From Sphingomonas sp. IC081 (GTDB lineage: Bacteria > Pseudomonadota > Alphaproteobacteria > Sphingomonadales > Sphingomonadaceae), in contig NZ_CP029761.1 in NCBI RefSeq assembly GCF_006874585.1, positions 1,127,001 to 1,191,000 on the forward strand: a stretch of DNA of 64,000 nt, given 5' to 3'. Of the stretch, positions 16,026 through 25,943 are shown in pieces (position 1 is the first letter of the stretch; each line of letters starts with the position of its first letter). Under the pieces are notes generated by a model. It was not told where the DNA came from, did not search any database, and saw only the letters and a program-made list of their open reading frames with translations. A program made the position numbers and the translations under genes.

Positions 16026-17273
16026 ATGGCCGATATGAAGGATGCCGGTCCGAAGCTGGCGGGCCTGGTCCGCTCGGGTGACGAGCAGGCCGAGGCTATC
16101 GCGGTCACCGATTTCGTGTTTCAGGCGAACGATATCTCGAACGCCTATCTCGTGACGACGTCCGAGGGCGACGTCATGATCAACACCGGCTTCATGGACA
16201 ATGCAGAGCGCACCAAGCGCTTGCTGACCCCGCATCGCACCGGGCCGCTGGCCTTTATCATCCTGACGCAGAGCCATGCGGACCACTTCGGCGGCGTGCC
16301 GGAATTCCTGGAGCAGGGCACGCAGGTCGTCGGCGGGCCGGGCTTCAATGAAGCGCTTTCGGACATGATGGACCTCCAGCCCTTCTTCGGGCCAAGGAGC
16401 GGGAAGCTCTGGGGGGCGACGCTGAAGCGCGGCGGTTCGCCCAAGCCGGCCCCGCACGTGGTTCCCGACATCCTCGTCGACCGCCGCCTGACCATCGATC
16501 TTGGCGGGCGGACGTTCGAACTGATCTCCACGCCCGAGGGCGAGACCGTCGATGCGCTGACGGTCTGGCTGCCCAAGGAGAAGATCGCCTTTACCGGCAA
16601 TGTCTTCGGGCCGGTCTGGCTGTCGATGCCGTTCCTCAACACCTTGCGCGGAGACAAGCCGCGTCTGGTGCGCAACTACTTGAAGTCGCTGGAGACGATC
16701 CGCGACCTTGGGGCCGAGATCGTTGTTACCGGCCACGGCGAGGCCATTCGCGGAGCCGAGCGCATCCGTGCCGATCTCGACAGGATGCACGCGGCGGTAA
16801 GCTACGTGCGCGACTATACGCTGGAAGGCATGAAGGCGGGCAAGGACGTGCACAGGCTGATGCGCGAATTCGTCTGGCCCGAGGGGCTGGAGATCGGCGA
16901 ATTCCACGGCAAGGCAGCCTGGGCGGTCAAGTCGATCTGGCGCGAGTACGCGGGGTGGCTGCACTATGAGGACGGTACGACGGCGCTCTACGGCGTGCCG
17001 CGTTCCAGTGTGGATGGCGATCTGGTCGAACTGGCTGGCGGCGCGGTCAAGCTGGCGGAACGGGCGCAGGCGAAGCTCGATGCGGGCGCTCCGCTGGAGG
17101 CCGTGCATCTGACCGATATTGCCCTCAGCGCGGAGCCGGACAATGCGGCGGTTCTCACCGTGCGCAAGGCGGCGCATGAGGCTCTGCTGGCGGCTTCGGG
17201 CGGCAAGAACCTGTCCGAGACGATGTGGCTGCGTTCGGAGATTGGCGCGATGGAGGCCAAGCTCGGGGATTGA
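16026..17273 (+). CDS. Metallo-beta-lactamase-fold hydrolase, alkyl-sulfatase-like, altered metal site
   Basis: 415 residues; starts 1 base after the ADH stop. The MBL core occupies about residues 25-245 and a helical C-terminal region (about 255-410) resembles the dimerisation and sterol-carrier-like part of SdsA1/YjcS alkyl sulfatases (GWLHYEDGTTALYG). The canonical HxHxDH motif reads QSHADH (82-87): the first metal-binding His is Gln. TGHGE near residue 238 supplies a later His, and PEGETVDALTVWLP stands where alkyl sulfatases have their acidic metal ligand. Sulfatase activity is inferred from the fold and the nearby sulfotransferase and PAPS genes, not from intact catalytic residues. Confidence 0.75.
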   Translation: MADMKDAGPKLAGLVRSGDEQAEAIAVTDFVFQANDISNAYLVTTSEGDVMINTGFMDNAERTKRLLTPHRTGPLAFIILTQSHADHFGGVPEFLEQGTQVVGGPGFNEALSDMMDLQPFFGPRSGKLWGATLKRGGSPKPAPHVVPDILVDRRLTIDLGGRTFELISTPEGETVDALTVWLPKEKIAFTGNVFGPVWLSMPFLNTLRGDKPRLVRNYLKSLETIRDLGAEIVVTGHGEAIRGAERIRADLDRMHAAVSYVRDYTLEGMKAGKDVHRLMREFVWPEGLEIGEFHGKAAWAVKSIWREYAGWLHYEDGTTALYGVPRSSVDGDLVELAGGAVKLAERAQAKLDAGAPLEAVHLTDIALSAEPDNAAVLTVRKAAHEALLAASGGKNLSETMWLRSEIGAMEAKLGD

Positions 17274-17283
17274 TCCCAGCACC

Positions 17284-17380
17284 CCGTCGTCCCCGCGAAG
17301 GCGGGGACCCCGCTTGTTCTTCCGGCCTCGCGCTAGGGTGCAAAAAGGAAGCGGGGCCCCCGCCTGCGCGGGGGCGACGA
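17284..17380. repeat. Full REP-like double-hairpin element (copy B)
   Basis: Outer arms read CGTCGTCCCCGCGAAGGCGG at the left and the complementary form ending in GGGGGCGACG at the right. Inner arms CCCGCTT and AAGCGGG pair around gttcttccggcctcgcgc and neighbouring bases. It fills the convergent gap between the MBL gene and the LuxR gene and closely matches copy C at 29671. Confidence 0.85.
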
Positions 17381-17434
17381 AGTTTTTGGGTTTGAGGTTG
17401 GGTTTGGGTTCGCGGCGTCGTGCGGGCGCGTGTT

Positions 17435-18532
17435 TTACGCCATCACCGCGCTGCTCTCGTAAACCAGCCGCACGAGTTCCGCTTGCCCGCGCACGCCCAG
17501 CTTGGCGTAGAGCCGCTTGGAATAGTTGCGCGCCGTTTCCAGGGTCAGGCCCATGCGCTCCGCCGCTTCGGCGATGGAGTGGCCGTCCGCCAGCGCCATT
17601 GCCAGTTCCGCCTCTCGCCGGGGCAGGTCGAAGACGGCTGCCAGTCGTTCGGCGCTCTGATCCGAATGCGGGCGGGGCAGGGTGCAGAGCGCCAGGATCG
17701 CCGGTGCCGCGAGGGCCTGCGCATTCTCGGCGGGCATCAGCAAGGCCTCGATATGCGGGTTGTCCCGCAGCAGCAGCGGCCGTGCGGACAGCGCAGGGGC
17801 CTGGGTCATTTCTGCCGCGATGGCCGCCAGCTTGCGCTCGGCGGCAAGGTCGAGGCCCAGCACGCGTTCGCCCGGGCGCAGCACCGCGCCGCAGTGCATT
17901 TGCCAGAATTCCGCCAGCGCGCGATCGGCCGCCACGATGCGCGCTTCGGCATCCAGAAGCATCCAGCCCTTGCCGGTGCGCTCCAGCCCCATGGCGTTGA
18001 TCCGCGCTGAAAGCCGGTCACGGTCCATCGCCACGAGATTCTCGACCGCGATGGCCACGTAAGGCGCCAGGCTGGAGAGCAGGGCGCTGTCGGCGGCGGT
18101 GCACTCGCGCGCGCGCGCCATCAGCAGCCATGCGCTGTAGCGCTCGCCGCCGGCGATCCGCACCACGCGCTCGTCGCCGATTCCGAGCTTCGCCATGCGC
18201 CGGTTGCGATCCGCGCGCGCCACGGGGTCGTGGTCGATCATCTCCCCGATCGAATAGACCCGCCCCGGCCGCAGGCTGTCGTAGAGGTAGCGGTCAAGGT
18301 CGAACGGCCCCTGCTGTTCCGACTCGCGGGCGCGTTTGCGCAAGTCGATTCCGGCATGGCTTTCGACGATGGTGCCATGCGGACCATCGCCCATGCGAAG
18401 GATCAGGCTGACGTAGTCGGCCTGGGTGCGACGACGCAATCTTTCCAGAAATGTCGCAAAGCGCGGATCTTCGGCATTTCCCTGAAAGAGCGGGATCAGG
18501 AGATCGGTCTCGTCGTTGCTGGTAAGAGCCAT
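17435..18532 (-). CDS. LuxR-family transcriptional regulator with PAS/GAF-like sensor region
   Basis: 365 residues. The last 65 residues form a LuxR helix-turn-helix ([20 protein letters not shown], then [20 protein letters not shown]). The first 200 residues look like a GAF-type sensor and residues 195-280 like a PAS-type segment ([20 protein letters not shown]). No acyl-homoserine-lactone synthase is nearby, and the N-terminus is not that of quorum sensors. It is divergent from cysD across 106 bases and convergent with the MBL gene, so either sulfate activation or the SDR-ADH-MBL operon may be its target. Confidence 0.85.
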   Translation of the reverse strand: MALTSNDETDLLIPLFQGNAEDPRFATFLERLRRRTQADYVSLILRMGDGPHGTIVESHAGIDLRKRARESEQQGPFDLDRYLYDSLRPGRVYSIGEMIDHDPVARADRNRRMAKLGIGDERVVRIAGGERYSAWLLMARARECTAADSALLSSLAPYVAIAVENLVAMDRDRLSARINAMGLERTGKGWMLLDAEARIVAADRALAEFWQMHCGAVLRPGERVLGLDLAAERKLAAIAAEMTQAPALSARPLLLRDNPHIEALLMPAENAQALAAPAILALCTLPRPHSDQSAERLAAVFDLPRREAELAMALADGHSIAEAAERMGLTLETARNYSKRLYAKLGVRGQAELVRLVYESSAVMA

Positions 18533-18638
18533 GCCCTCCCATATGGGAGGTTCGCGGAAATGTCATCCCTGCGATTCGGATCGGGACAGTTTGAAACCCA
18601 GCCGAACGGGCGTGAGCCCAAGGGCAGAGGAAGACCTG

Positions 18639-19541
18639 ATGAAAACACTCACGCATCTGGAGCGTCTCGAAGCCGAGAGCATCCACATCATCCGCGAAGT
18701 CGTTGCCGAGGCCGAAAAGCCGGTGATGCTCTATTCGGTCGGCAAGGACAGCGCGGTGATGCTGCACCTTGCCCGCAAGGCGTTCTATCCCTCGCCGCCG
18801 CCGTTCCCGCTGCTCCATGTCGATACGACGTGGAAGTTCAAGGCGATGTACGAGCTGCGCGACAAGATGGCGCGCGAGAGCGGCATGGAGCTGCTGGTCT
18901 ACCAGAACCCCGAGGCGGTCGAGAAGGGCATCAACCCGTTCGACCACGGCGCGCTCCACACCGACATGTGGAAGACCGAAGGCCTGAAGCAGGCGCTGGA
19001 CAAGTACGGCTTCGACGCGGCCTTCGGCGGCGCCCGCCGCGACGAGGAAAAGAGCCGCGCCAAGGAGCGCATCTTCTCGTTCCGCACCTCCTCGCACGGC
19101 TGGGACCCGAAGAACCAGCGCCCGGAGCTGTGGAACCTCTACAATGCCAGGAAGGCGCGCGGCGAGTCGATCCGCGTCTTCCCGATCTCCAACTGGACCG
19201 AGCTGGACATCTGGCAGTACATCCACCTGAACGACATCCCCATCGTGCCGCTCTACTTCGCCGAAAAGCGCCCGACCGTTGAGCGTGACGGCATGCTGCT
19301 GATGGTGGACGACGAGCGCTTCCCGCTGAAGGACGGCGAGGTTCCGGTCGAACGCTCGATCCGTTTCCGCACGCTCGGCTGCTACCCGCTGACCGGCGCG
19401 GTGGAGAGCGAGGCAAAGACGCTTCCCGACGTGATCCAGGAGACCCTGCTCACCACCACATCCGAGCGGCAGGGCCGCGCCATCGACAAGGACGCTGGCG
19501 GTGCCGGCATGGAAGTCAAGAAGCAGCAGGGGTACTTCTGA
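18639..19541 (+). CDS. cysD: Sulfate adenylyltransferase small subunit
   Basis: 300 residues from ATG 18639 (site agagga, 7-base spacing). With CysN it makes adenylyl sulfate (APS) from ATP and sulfate. The N-type ATP pyrophosphatase loop [14 protein letters not shown] (near residues 28-41), [15 protein letters not shown] and the [14 protein letters not shown] end are all family hallmarks. Length is normal. The stop overlaps the cysNC start by one base (tgatg), so the two subunits are translationally coupled. Confidence 0.97.
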   Translation: MKTLTHLERLEAESIHIIREVVAEAEKPVMLYSVGKDSAVMLHLARKAFYPSPPPFPLLHVDTTWKFKAMYELRDKMARESGMELLVYQNPEAVEKGINPFDHGALHTDMWKTEGLKQALDKYGFDAAFGGARRDEEKSRAKERIFSFRTSSHGWDPKNQRPELWNLYNARKARGESIRVFPISNWTELDIWQYIHLNDIPIVPLYFAEKRPTVERDGMLLMVDDERFPLKDGEVPVERSIRFRTLGCYPLTGAVESEAKTLPDVIQETLLTTTSERQGRAIDKDAGGAGMEVKKQQGYF

Positions 19542-21499
19542 TGGGACAGAGCGACACTGAAACGGTGCAGAACGACACCAAGGAAGCTGTCTACGTCACC
19601 GACAAGCTGATTGCCGAGGACATCGACGCCTATCTCGTCCAGCACGAGCACAAGACGATGCTCCGCTTCATCACCTGCGGCAGCGTCGACGATGGCAAGT
19701 CCACCCTGATCGGGCGCCTGCTCTACGATTCGAAGATGATCTTCGAGGACCAGCTCGACGCGCTGCAGTCGGATTCCAAGAAGGTCGGCACGCAGGGGCA
19801 GGAGATCGACTTCGCGCTGTTGGTCGACGGTCTTGCCGCAGAGCGCGAGCAGGGCATCACCATCGACGTGGCCTATCGCTTCTTCAACACCGAGAAGCGC
19901 AAGTTCATCGTTGCCGACTGCCCGGGCCACGAACAGTACACCCGTAACATGGTCACCGGCGCTTCCACCGCCGACCTTGCGGTGATCCTGATCGATGCGC
20001 GCAAGGGCGTGCTGGTGCAGACGCGCCGCCACTCGTACCTGTGCCACCTGATCGGCATCAAGAACATCGTCCTGGCCGTGAACAAGATGGACCTGGTGGA
20101 TTACAGCCAGGAGGTCTTCGACAAGATCCTGGCGGACTATACCGAGTTCGCGCAGTCGATCGGCATCGAGAGCTTCACCGCGCTGCCGATCTCGGGCTTC
20201 AAGGGCGACAACATCACCACGCTCTCGGACAAGACCCCGTGGTACAAGGCGCCAGCCTACGCCGGTGTCCCGCTGGTCGAGCATCTGGAGACGGTGGAGG
20301 TTCTCTCCTCGGTCGATGCCGACAAGCCGCTGCGCCTGCCGGTGCAGTGGGTGAACCGTCCGAACCTCGATTTCCGCGGGTTCTCGGGCCTGATCGCCAC
20401 CGGTTCGGTGAAGGCGGGCGACAAGATCCGCGTCCTGCCCTCGGGCAAGACCAGCACGATCACGCGCGTCGTCACTTTCGACGGCGATCTGGAAGAAGCG
20501 GTCGCCGGCCAGTCGGTTACCGTCTGCTTCGCGGACGAGATCGACTGCTCGCGCGGGTCGGTGATCTCGGTTGCCGACAATCCGCCGCAGACCGCCGATC
20601 AGTTCGAGGCGACCTTCGTGTGGATGGCGGACGAGGCCATGGTGCCCGGCCGCGCCTACTGGCTGAAGATCGGCACCCAGATGGTGTCGGCCACGGTCCA
20701 GGAGCCGAAGTACGAAGTCAACGTCAACACGATGGAGAAGCTGGCGGCCAAGACGCTGGAGCTGAACGCCATCGGCGTGGCGGAACTGACCACCGACAAG
20801 CAGATCGTCTTCGAGCCTTATGCCGACAACCGCACGCTCGGCGGCTTCATCCTGATCGACAAGATGACCAACGCCACGGTGGCGGCGGGCATGATCCACT
20901 TCTCGCTGCGCCGTTCGCAGAACGTGCACTGGCAGGCCGTGGACATCGATCGCAAGCAGCACGCCGGCCTCAAGAACCAGCGCCCGGCGGTGCTGTGGTT
21001 CACCGGCCTCTCGGGCTCGGGCAAGTCGACCATCGCCAACCTTTTCGAGAAGAAGCTGCACCGGATGAACCGGCACACCTTCCTGCTCGACGGCGACAAC
21101 GTGCGCCACGGGCTCAATAAGGACCTGGGCTTCACCGAGGCCGACCGCATCGAGAACATCCGCCGCGTGGGCGAAGTCTCCAAGCTGATGACCGACGCGG
21201 GCCTGATCGTCATCACCGCCTTCATCTCGCCGTTCCAGGCGGACCGCGAGATGGTGCGTTCGATGCTGCCGGAAGGCGAGTTCTTCGAAGTGTTCATCGA
21301 CACGCCGCTCAAGGTGGCCGAGGCGCGCGACGTCAAGGGTCTCTACAAGAAGGCGCGTTCGGGCGAGCTGAAGAACTTCACGGGTATCGACAGCCCTTAT
21401 GAAGCGCCGCGGAACCCCGAAATCCGCATCGACACCACGGCGATCTCGCCCGAAGAGGCCGCGAACCTGATCGTCGACACGCTGTTGGGAGACGCCTGA
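19541..21499 (+). CDS. cysNC: Fused sulfate adenylyltransferase large subunit / APS kinase
   Basis: 652 residues in two enzymes. The N-terminal EF-Tu-like GTPase (about 1-460) has GSVDDGKS (47-54), DCPGHEQY and NKMD and drives APS formation with CysD. The C-terminal APS kinase (about 475-652) has the P-loop GLSGSGKS (489-496) and makes PAPS. Such fusions (CysNC/NodQ) are common in alphaproteobacteria. No cysH, cysI or cysJ lies in the window, so this operon ends at PAPS. It overlaps cysQ by one base. Confidence 0.97.
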   Translation: MGQSDTETVQNDTKEAVYVTDKLIAEDIDAYLVQHEHKTMLRFITCGSVDDGKSTLIGRLLYDSKMIFEDQLDALQSDSKKVGTQGQEIDFALLVDGLAAEREQGITIDVAYRFFNTEKRKFIVADCPGHEQYTRNMVTGASTADLAVILIDARKGVLVQTRRHSYLCHLIGIKNIVLAVNKMDLVDYSQEVFDKILADYTEFAQSIGIESFTALPISGFKGDNITTLSDKTPWYKAPAYAGVPLVEHLETVEVLSSVDADKPLRLPVQWVNRPNLDFRGFSGLIATGSVKAGDKIRVLPSGKTSTITRVVTFDGDLEEAVAGQSVTVCFADEIDCSRGSVISVADNPPQTADQFEATFVWMADEAMVPGRAYWLKIGTQMVSATVQEPKYEVNVNTMEKLAAKTLELNAIGVAELTTDKQIVFEPYADNRTLGGFILIDKMTNATVAAGMIHFSLRRSQNVHWQAVDIDRKQHAGLKNQRPAVLWFTGLSGSGKSTIANLFEKKLHRMNRHTFLLDGDNVRHGLNKDLGFTEADRIENIRRVGEVSKLMTDAGLIVITAFISPFQADREMVRSMLPEGEFFEVFIDTPLKVAEARDVKGLYKKARSGELKNFTGIDSPYEAPRNPEIRIDTTAISPEEAANLIVDTLLGDA

Positions 21500-22248
21500 T
21501 GCGCCACGAGGGTAGCCTCACCGACGGCGACCTGGCCGCGCACCTGGCCGAAGTGGCGGGCAAGATCCTGCTCGACGTGCGCAGCTCCGGCCTGTTCTCG
21601 GGCAAGGCGCTGGGCAAGGCGGGGGACCAGACCGCCAACCAGTTCCTCTGCCACGCCCTTCGCGAGCAGCGGCCCGAGGACGGGCTGCTCTCCGAAGAGG
21701 AGAAGGACAATGCCGAGCGTCTGAGCAAGCAGCGGGTGTGGATCGTCGACCCGGTCGACGGCACCCGCGAATATGGCGAGGAGCGTGCCGACTGGGCGGT
21801 CCATGTCGGCATGGCGGTGGACGGCGCGCCGGTGCTGGGCGCCGTGGCGCTGCCGGGCGCCGGGCTTGTCCTGCGCTCCGACCAGCCGGGCGAGGTTCCG
21901 CCCGCGCCGGAAACGCTGCGCATGGTCGTCAGCCGCACGCGTCCCGCCAAGGAAGCGACCGGGGTGGCCGAGGCTATCGGCGCCGAACTGGTCCCGATGG
22001 GATCGGCCGGGGCCAAGGCCATGGCGATCCTGCTGGGGGATGCGGACATCTACCTCCACTCCGGCGGCCAGTACGAGTGGGACAGCTGCGCCCCTGCCGC
22101 CGTGGCGCAGGGCTGGGGCCTCCACGTCTCGCGCATCGATGGCAGCCCGCTGGTCTACAACCGGGAGGACGTCTATATGCCCGACCTGCTGATCTGCCGG
22201 AAAGAACATGCCGAACTGGTCCTCGAAAAGGTGAAAGCCTTCCTCTGA
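21499..22248 (+). CDS. cysQ: 3'(2'),5'-bisphosphate nucleotidase (PAP phosphatase)
   Basis: 249 residues. It hydrolyses PAP, the by-product of PAPS use, to AMP. The inositol-monophosphatase-family metal motifs are present: LSEEE (about 65-69), WIVDPVDGT (about 80-88) and WDSCAPAAV (about 195-203). Its place as the third gene of a one-base-overlap operon with cysD and cysNC fits both general sulfate assimilation and the dedicated supply of PAPS to a sulfotransferase. Confidence 0.95.
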   Translation: MRHEGSLTDGDLAAHLAEVAGKILLDVRSSGLFSGKALGKAGDQTANQFLCHALREQRPEDGLLSEEEKDNAERLSKQRVWIVDPVDGTREYGEERADWAVHVGMAVDGAPVLGAVALPGAGLVLRSDQPGEVPPAPETLRMVVSRTRPAKEATGVAEAIGAELVPMGSAGAKAMAILLGDADIYLHSGGQYEWDSCAPAAVAQGWGLHVSRIDGSPLVYNREDVYMPDLLICRKEHAELVLEKVKAFL

Positions 22249-22322
22249 GGACAAGCTGATCAACATTGTCGATTAATAAGCACGCCGCTATGCTCGCCCG
22301 TTCAATCAGGGAAGGGGCGGGC

Positions 22323-22991
22323 ATGGAGGTGAAAACACGGCGCAGGACGCGCGATCCGGTCGCGACGCGCGCCGTCATTCTGGATGCGGCGGCCAATCTG
22401 CTCGCCAAGGACGGGCCCGAGGGCGTCAGCCTTTCCGCCGTTGCCCATCTCGCTGCCGTCAATCGCGGCACCGCCTACCAGCATTTCGAAACCCGCGAGA
22501 AGCTGATCGAGGCGACCATCCAGTGGGTGTCCGACAAGCTGTTCCATGCCGTTTTCGGCGATCCGCAAACCGTGGGCGAGCGCCGGGTCGAGGAAGTGGA
22601 CGTGGTGTCGCTGACCGAGCGGCTGGCCGATTTCGCGATGGAAAATCCCGACATCTGCCGCGTCTGGCTGCAGCAGGTGCTGGCCTCTCCCGATCCCTCG
22701 CAGGACCCGTTCTGGCGGGAATATTGCGGATCGCTGGGGCGCTTTGCCGGCACCGCTCTGGCCGAACCGGGCATCGATTTCGAGGTCTATTCAGTGATGA
22801 ACCTTGCGGGCGTGTTCTTCTGGCCGATCCTCGCCCGCGCCCATGCCGCCGACGAGGGCGAGCGGCGCGAACTGTCGCGGCGCTATTCGCGCGAGATCCT
22901 GCGGCTGTCGATGTACGGCACGATGCGCGCCAAGGCTTTCCCGAAAGTGGCGGACCTGCTGGCGGCGCACGGGGTTTCGCCCGGAGGATAG
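22323..22991 (+). CDS. TetR-family transcriptional regulator
   Basis: 222 residues from ATG 22323; an upstream TTG (22266) is in frame but unlikely. The DNA-binding domain is clear at residues 14-60 (AVILDAAANLLAKDGPEGVS ... AVNRGTAYQHFETREKLIEA). The rest is a divergent helical ligand/dimer domain. It sits between cysQ and the acrylyl-CoA-reductase-like gene, both on the same strand, and may repress the latter or the ligase operon beyond it. Confidence 0.88.
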   Translation: MEVKTRRRTRDPVATRAVILDAAANLLAKDGPEGVSLSAVAHLAAVNRGTAYQHFETREKLIEATIQWVSDKLFHAVFGDPQTVGERRVEEVDVVSLTERLADFAMENPDICRVWLQQVLASPDPSQDPFWREYCGSLGRFAGTALAEPGIDFEVYSVMNLAGVFFWPILARAHAADEGERRELSRRYSREILRLSMYGTMRAKAFPKVADLLAAHGVSPGG

Positions 22992-23141
22992 GGCGCGGCT
23001 GATACCCCGTCCGTGATGCCGCTTCGCCAAGGCGATGGCATGGGGCGGCGGCATTGACGCAGCGGCGCATATTCCCTTTCAACCAGGGCCTGCCCAAGCC
23101 CGCATCGCCGGGTCCCAGCGTGACCCTTGAGGGAGTATGCC

Positions 23142-24125
23142 ATGTTTTCCGCTATCGTGATCGACAAGACCGATGAGGGCCAGACGGTCACTCTCCAGCA
23201 GCTTGACGAAAGCGCGCTGCCCGAGGGCGATGTCGCCATCGACGTCGCGTTCTCGACGCTCAATTTCAAGGACGGCCTTGCCGTCACCGGCGCCTCGCCG
23301 GTCGTGCGCAAGTTCCCGATGGTGCCGGGGATCGACCTTGTCGGCACCGTTACGCAAAGCAGCCATGGCGACTGGAAGGCGGGCGATACCGTCGTGCTCA
23401 ACGGCTGGGGCGTGGGCGAGGGCCACTGGGGCGGGTTGTCGCAGAAGGCCAGGCTGAAGGGTGACTGGCTGGTGCCGCTGCCTTCGGCCTTCTCGCCGCG
23501 GCAGGCCATGGCGATCGGCACGGCCGGTTATACCGCCGCGCTCTGCGTCGATGCGCTGGTGGACTGGGGCGTGACCCCGGATCAGGGCGAGATCCTCGTC
23601 ACCGGCGCCACCGGCGGGGTCGGCTCGGTTGCCATCGCCATCCTCAAGAAGCTGGGCTATTCGGTCGCCGCGCTCACCGGCAAGCCGGGCGAGGCGGACT
23701 ACCTGAAATCGCTGGGCGCGGAAACGATCATCGACCGCGCCGAACTCGCCGAAAAGGGCAAGCCGCTCCAGAAGGAGCGCTGGGCGGGCGTGGTCGACAC
23801 CGCGGGCAGCCACACGCTGGCCAATGCCATCGCGCAGACCAGGTACGGCGGCGCGGTGGCCGCTTGCGGTCTGGCGCAGGGCTTCGATCTGCCCTCGACC
23901 GTCATGCCCTTCATCCTGCGCGGCGTTTCGCTGCTCGGCATCGACAGCGTCATGGCCCCCAAGGCCAAGCGCCTGAAGGCCTGGGACCGTCTGGCCAGGG
24001 ATCTCGATCCGGCGGCGCTGGAAACCATCGGCCAGACCATCGGCCTCGGCGATGCCATCGAGGCTGCGCGCAAGTTCATGTCCGGAGAGGTCACCGGCCG
24101 TTACATCGTTGACGTGAACGCCTGA
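23142..24125 (+). CDS. acuI: AcuI/YhdH-type quinone oxidoreductase family (acrylyl-CoA reductase-like)
   Basis: 327 residues from ATG 23142 (site gaggga). A zinc-free medium-chain reductase of the AcuI group, which reduces acryloyl-CoA to propionyl-CoA with NADPH. Visible landmarks are STLNFKDGLAVTG (near 38-50), the VTGATGGVGSVAI nucleotide loop (near 150-162) and RYGGAVAACGLAQG. The family N-terminus MFSAIVIDK is intact. In a region of CoA-linked degradation it could serve propionyl-CoA-forming steps or protect from acryloyl-CoA. It is followed by a strong hairpin. Confidence 0.85.
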   Translation: MFSAIVIDKTDEGQTVTLQQLDESALPEGDVAIDVAFSTLNFKDGLAVTGASPVVRKFPMVPGIDLVGTVTQSSHGDWKAGDTVVLNGWGVGEGHWGGLSQKARLKGDWLVPLPSAFSPRQAMAIGTAGYTAALCVDALVDWGVTPDQGEILVTGATGGVGSVAIAILKKLGYSVAALTGKPGEADYLKSLGAETIIDRAELAEKGKPLQKERWAGVVDTAGSHTLANAIAQTRYGGAVAACGLAQGFDLPSTVMPFILRGVSLLGIDSVMAPKAKRLKAWDRLARDLDPAALETIGQTIGLGDAIEAARKFMSGEVTGRYIVDVNA

Positions 24126-24132
24126 TGCAGCC

Positions 24133-24170
24133 GGCGCGGCGGGCGGTTTGAGGGAGCCGCCCGCCGCGCC
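24133..24170 (+). terminator. Strong GC hairpin after acuI
   Basis: Fourteen-base perfect arms (24133-24146 and 24157-24170) flank a ten-base loop, directly after the acuI stop. There is no T-run, so it could act as a Rho-assisted terminator or an attenuator before the ligase gene. Confidence 0.55.
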
Positions 24171-24224
24171 AGAGCATCATTGGGAGAAAGGGCGACACGG
24201 CCCTGCAAGGATGGCGAGGAAGGC

Positions 24225-25943
24225 ATGGTCGAAGTCACGCAGGGTCTGTCCATTGCGCGCGGAATTCCGCTGGCGGAAGAGCAGGGCATCGGCCCGCTGA
24301 CGCTGGGCGGGTTCCTCCGCGAGGTCACGCAGCGCCACGGCCCGGCAGAGGCCGCGGTGATCCATCTGGACGGCCGGGTCGAGCGCTGGACGTACGACGA
24401 CCTCTGGGCCCGTTCGATGGACGTCGCCCGCGCGCTCGTTGCCTGCGGGGTCGGCAAGGGCACCCGGGTCGGGGTTCTGGCGACCAATCGCCTCGAATTC
24501 CTCTCCAGCGTCTTCGGCACCGCGCTGGCGGGCGGCGTGGCGATGACGGTCAGCACCTTCTTCACCCCTGCGGAACTGGAAACCGTGCTGCAGATGGGTG
24601 GCTGTTCGGTGCTGCTGCTCGAACGCCGCGTGCTCAAGAAGGATTTCGCGCAGACCCTCGTCGATCTCGAACCGCAGATCGGCTCGGCCAGGCCCGGCGC
24701 AGTCGCCTCCACCAGGTTCCCCTTCCTGCGCCATCTCGCCGTGATCGACAGCGACGAAGGCCTCGGCGCGATCGAGGGCTGGCAAACGTTCCTCGCGCGC
24801 GGAGAAAGCGTCGATCCGGTGCTGGTCGACGCTGCCGCCGCCACGGTCCAGCCGAGCGATCCCGGCGTGCTGTTCTTTTCCTCGGGTTCCACCGGCAAGG
24901 CCAAGGGCATCCTTTCGGCCCATCGCGGCGTCTGCCTGCAGCTCTGGCGCTGGCCGCAGTGGTACGCGGTTCAGGAGCCGCCGCGCACCTGGTCGGCCAA
25001 CGGCTTCTTCTGGTCCGGCAACTTCGCGATGGCGCTGGGCGGCACGCTCGGTTCGGGCGGTTCGCTGGTGCTCCAGCGCTGGTTCGATGCCGGGGAGGCG
25101 CTGGCGCTGATGGAGGCGGAGCGGGCGACGATGATCCTCGCCTGGCCGCACCAGTGGGCCCAGCTGATCGCCGCGCCCAATTACGAGACGGTCGACCTAT
25201 CGTCGATGGTCTACCTCGATGCGCTGACGCCTTGCGCCCGGCATCCCACGATTTCCACCACCTGGCGCGAACCGGCGCAGGCCTTCGGCAATACCGAGAC
25301 GTTCACGCTGATCTCCGTCTTCCCCTCGGGCACCCGCGAGGACGTGGCGGGAAAGTCGCACGGGCTGCCCACTGCCGGCGCCACGATCAAGATCGTCGAT
25401 CCCATGACCGGCGCCACGATGCCGCTGGGCGAGCGCGGCGAGATCGCCGTCAAGGGGCCGACGCTGATGCTCGGCTATCTTGGCGTGCCGCTCGACGAGA
25501 CGCTCGACGAGGATGGTTTCCTGCGCACGGCGGATGGCGGTTATCTCGACGCGGCGGGGCGGCTGTTCTGGGAAGGCCGCCTCAACGACATCATCAAGAC
25601 CGGCGGCGCCAACGTCTCCCCGCTGGAGATCGACGACGTGATCCGCGCCCATCCCGAAGTGAAGATGGTGCAGACCGTCGGCGTGCCGGACGAGCTGCTG
25701 GGCGAACTGGTGGTCTCCTGCGTGGTCCCGGTGGAGGGCGTGCGCCCCGATGCCGGATCGATCCGTGATTTCGCCAGGGAAAAGCTCGCCAGCTACAAAG
25801 TGCCGCGCAAGGTGCTGTTCGTGGCCGAGGGCGACCTCAAGACCACCGGCAGTGCCAAGATCAAGACGGCGGACCTGCGCAAGCTGGCCGCCGAGCGGCT
25901 GGACGCGGAAACCACAACGGGGTTGAGGGGACGAACAGCGTGA
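24225..25943 (+). CDS. AMP-forming acyl-CoA synthetase (ligase)
   Basis: 572 residues from ATG 24225 (site gaggaagg). It activates a carboxylic acid to its CoA thioester through an acyl-AMP. The P-loop FFSSGSTGKAKGI (near 224-236), an AFGNTETFTL A5-like motif, DGGYLDAAGRLFWEGR and the catalytic-lysine end TTGSAKIKTADLR are present. The A3/A5 details differ from fatty-acid ligases, so a ring or branched acid is possible. It heads an operon with the NTF2-like gene (GTGA overlap), an SDR and an aldehyde dehydrogenase. Confidence 0.88.
   Translation: MVEVTQGLSIARGIPLAEEQGIGPLTLGGFLREVTQRHGPAEAAVIHLDGRVERWTYDDLWARSMDVARALVACGVGKGTRVGVLATNRLEFLSSVFGTALAGGVAMTVSTFFTPAELETVLQMGGCSVLLLERRVLKKDFAQTLVDLEPQIGSARPGAVASTRFPFLRHLAVIDSDEGLGAIEGWQTFLARGESVDPVLVDAAAATVQPSDPGVLFFSSGSTGKAKGILSAHRGVCLQLWRWPQWYAVQEPPRTWSANGFFWSGNFAMALGGTLGSGGSLVLQRWFDAGEALALMEAERATMILAWPHQWAQLIAAPNYETVDLSSMVYLDALTPCARHPTISTTWREPAQAFGNTETFTLISVFPSGTREDVAGKSHGLPTAGATIKIVDPMTGATMPLGERGEIAVKGPTLMLGYLGVPLDETLDEDGFLRTADGGYLDAAGRLFWEGRLNDIIKTGGANVSPLEIDDVIRAHPEVKMVQTVGVPDELLGELVVSCVVPVEGVRPDAGSIRDFAREKLASYKVPRKVLFVAEGDLKTTGSAKIKTADLRKLAAERLDAETTTGLRGRTA

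Noticed and set aside
17435..18532. Quorum-sensing LuxR receptor
   Set aside because: No acyl-homoserine-lactone-binding signature and no luxI-type gene in the window.
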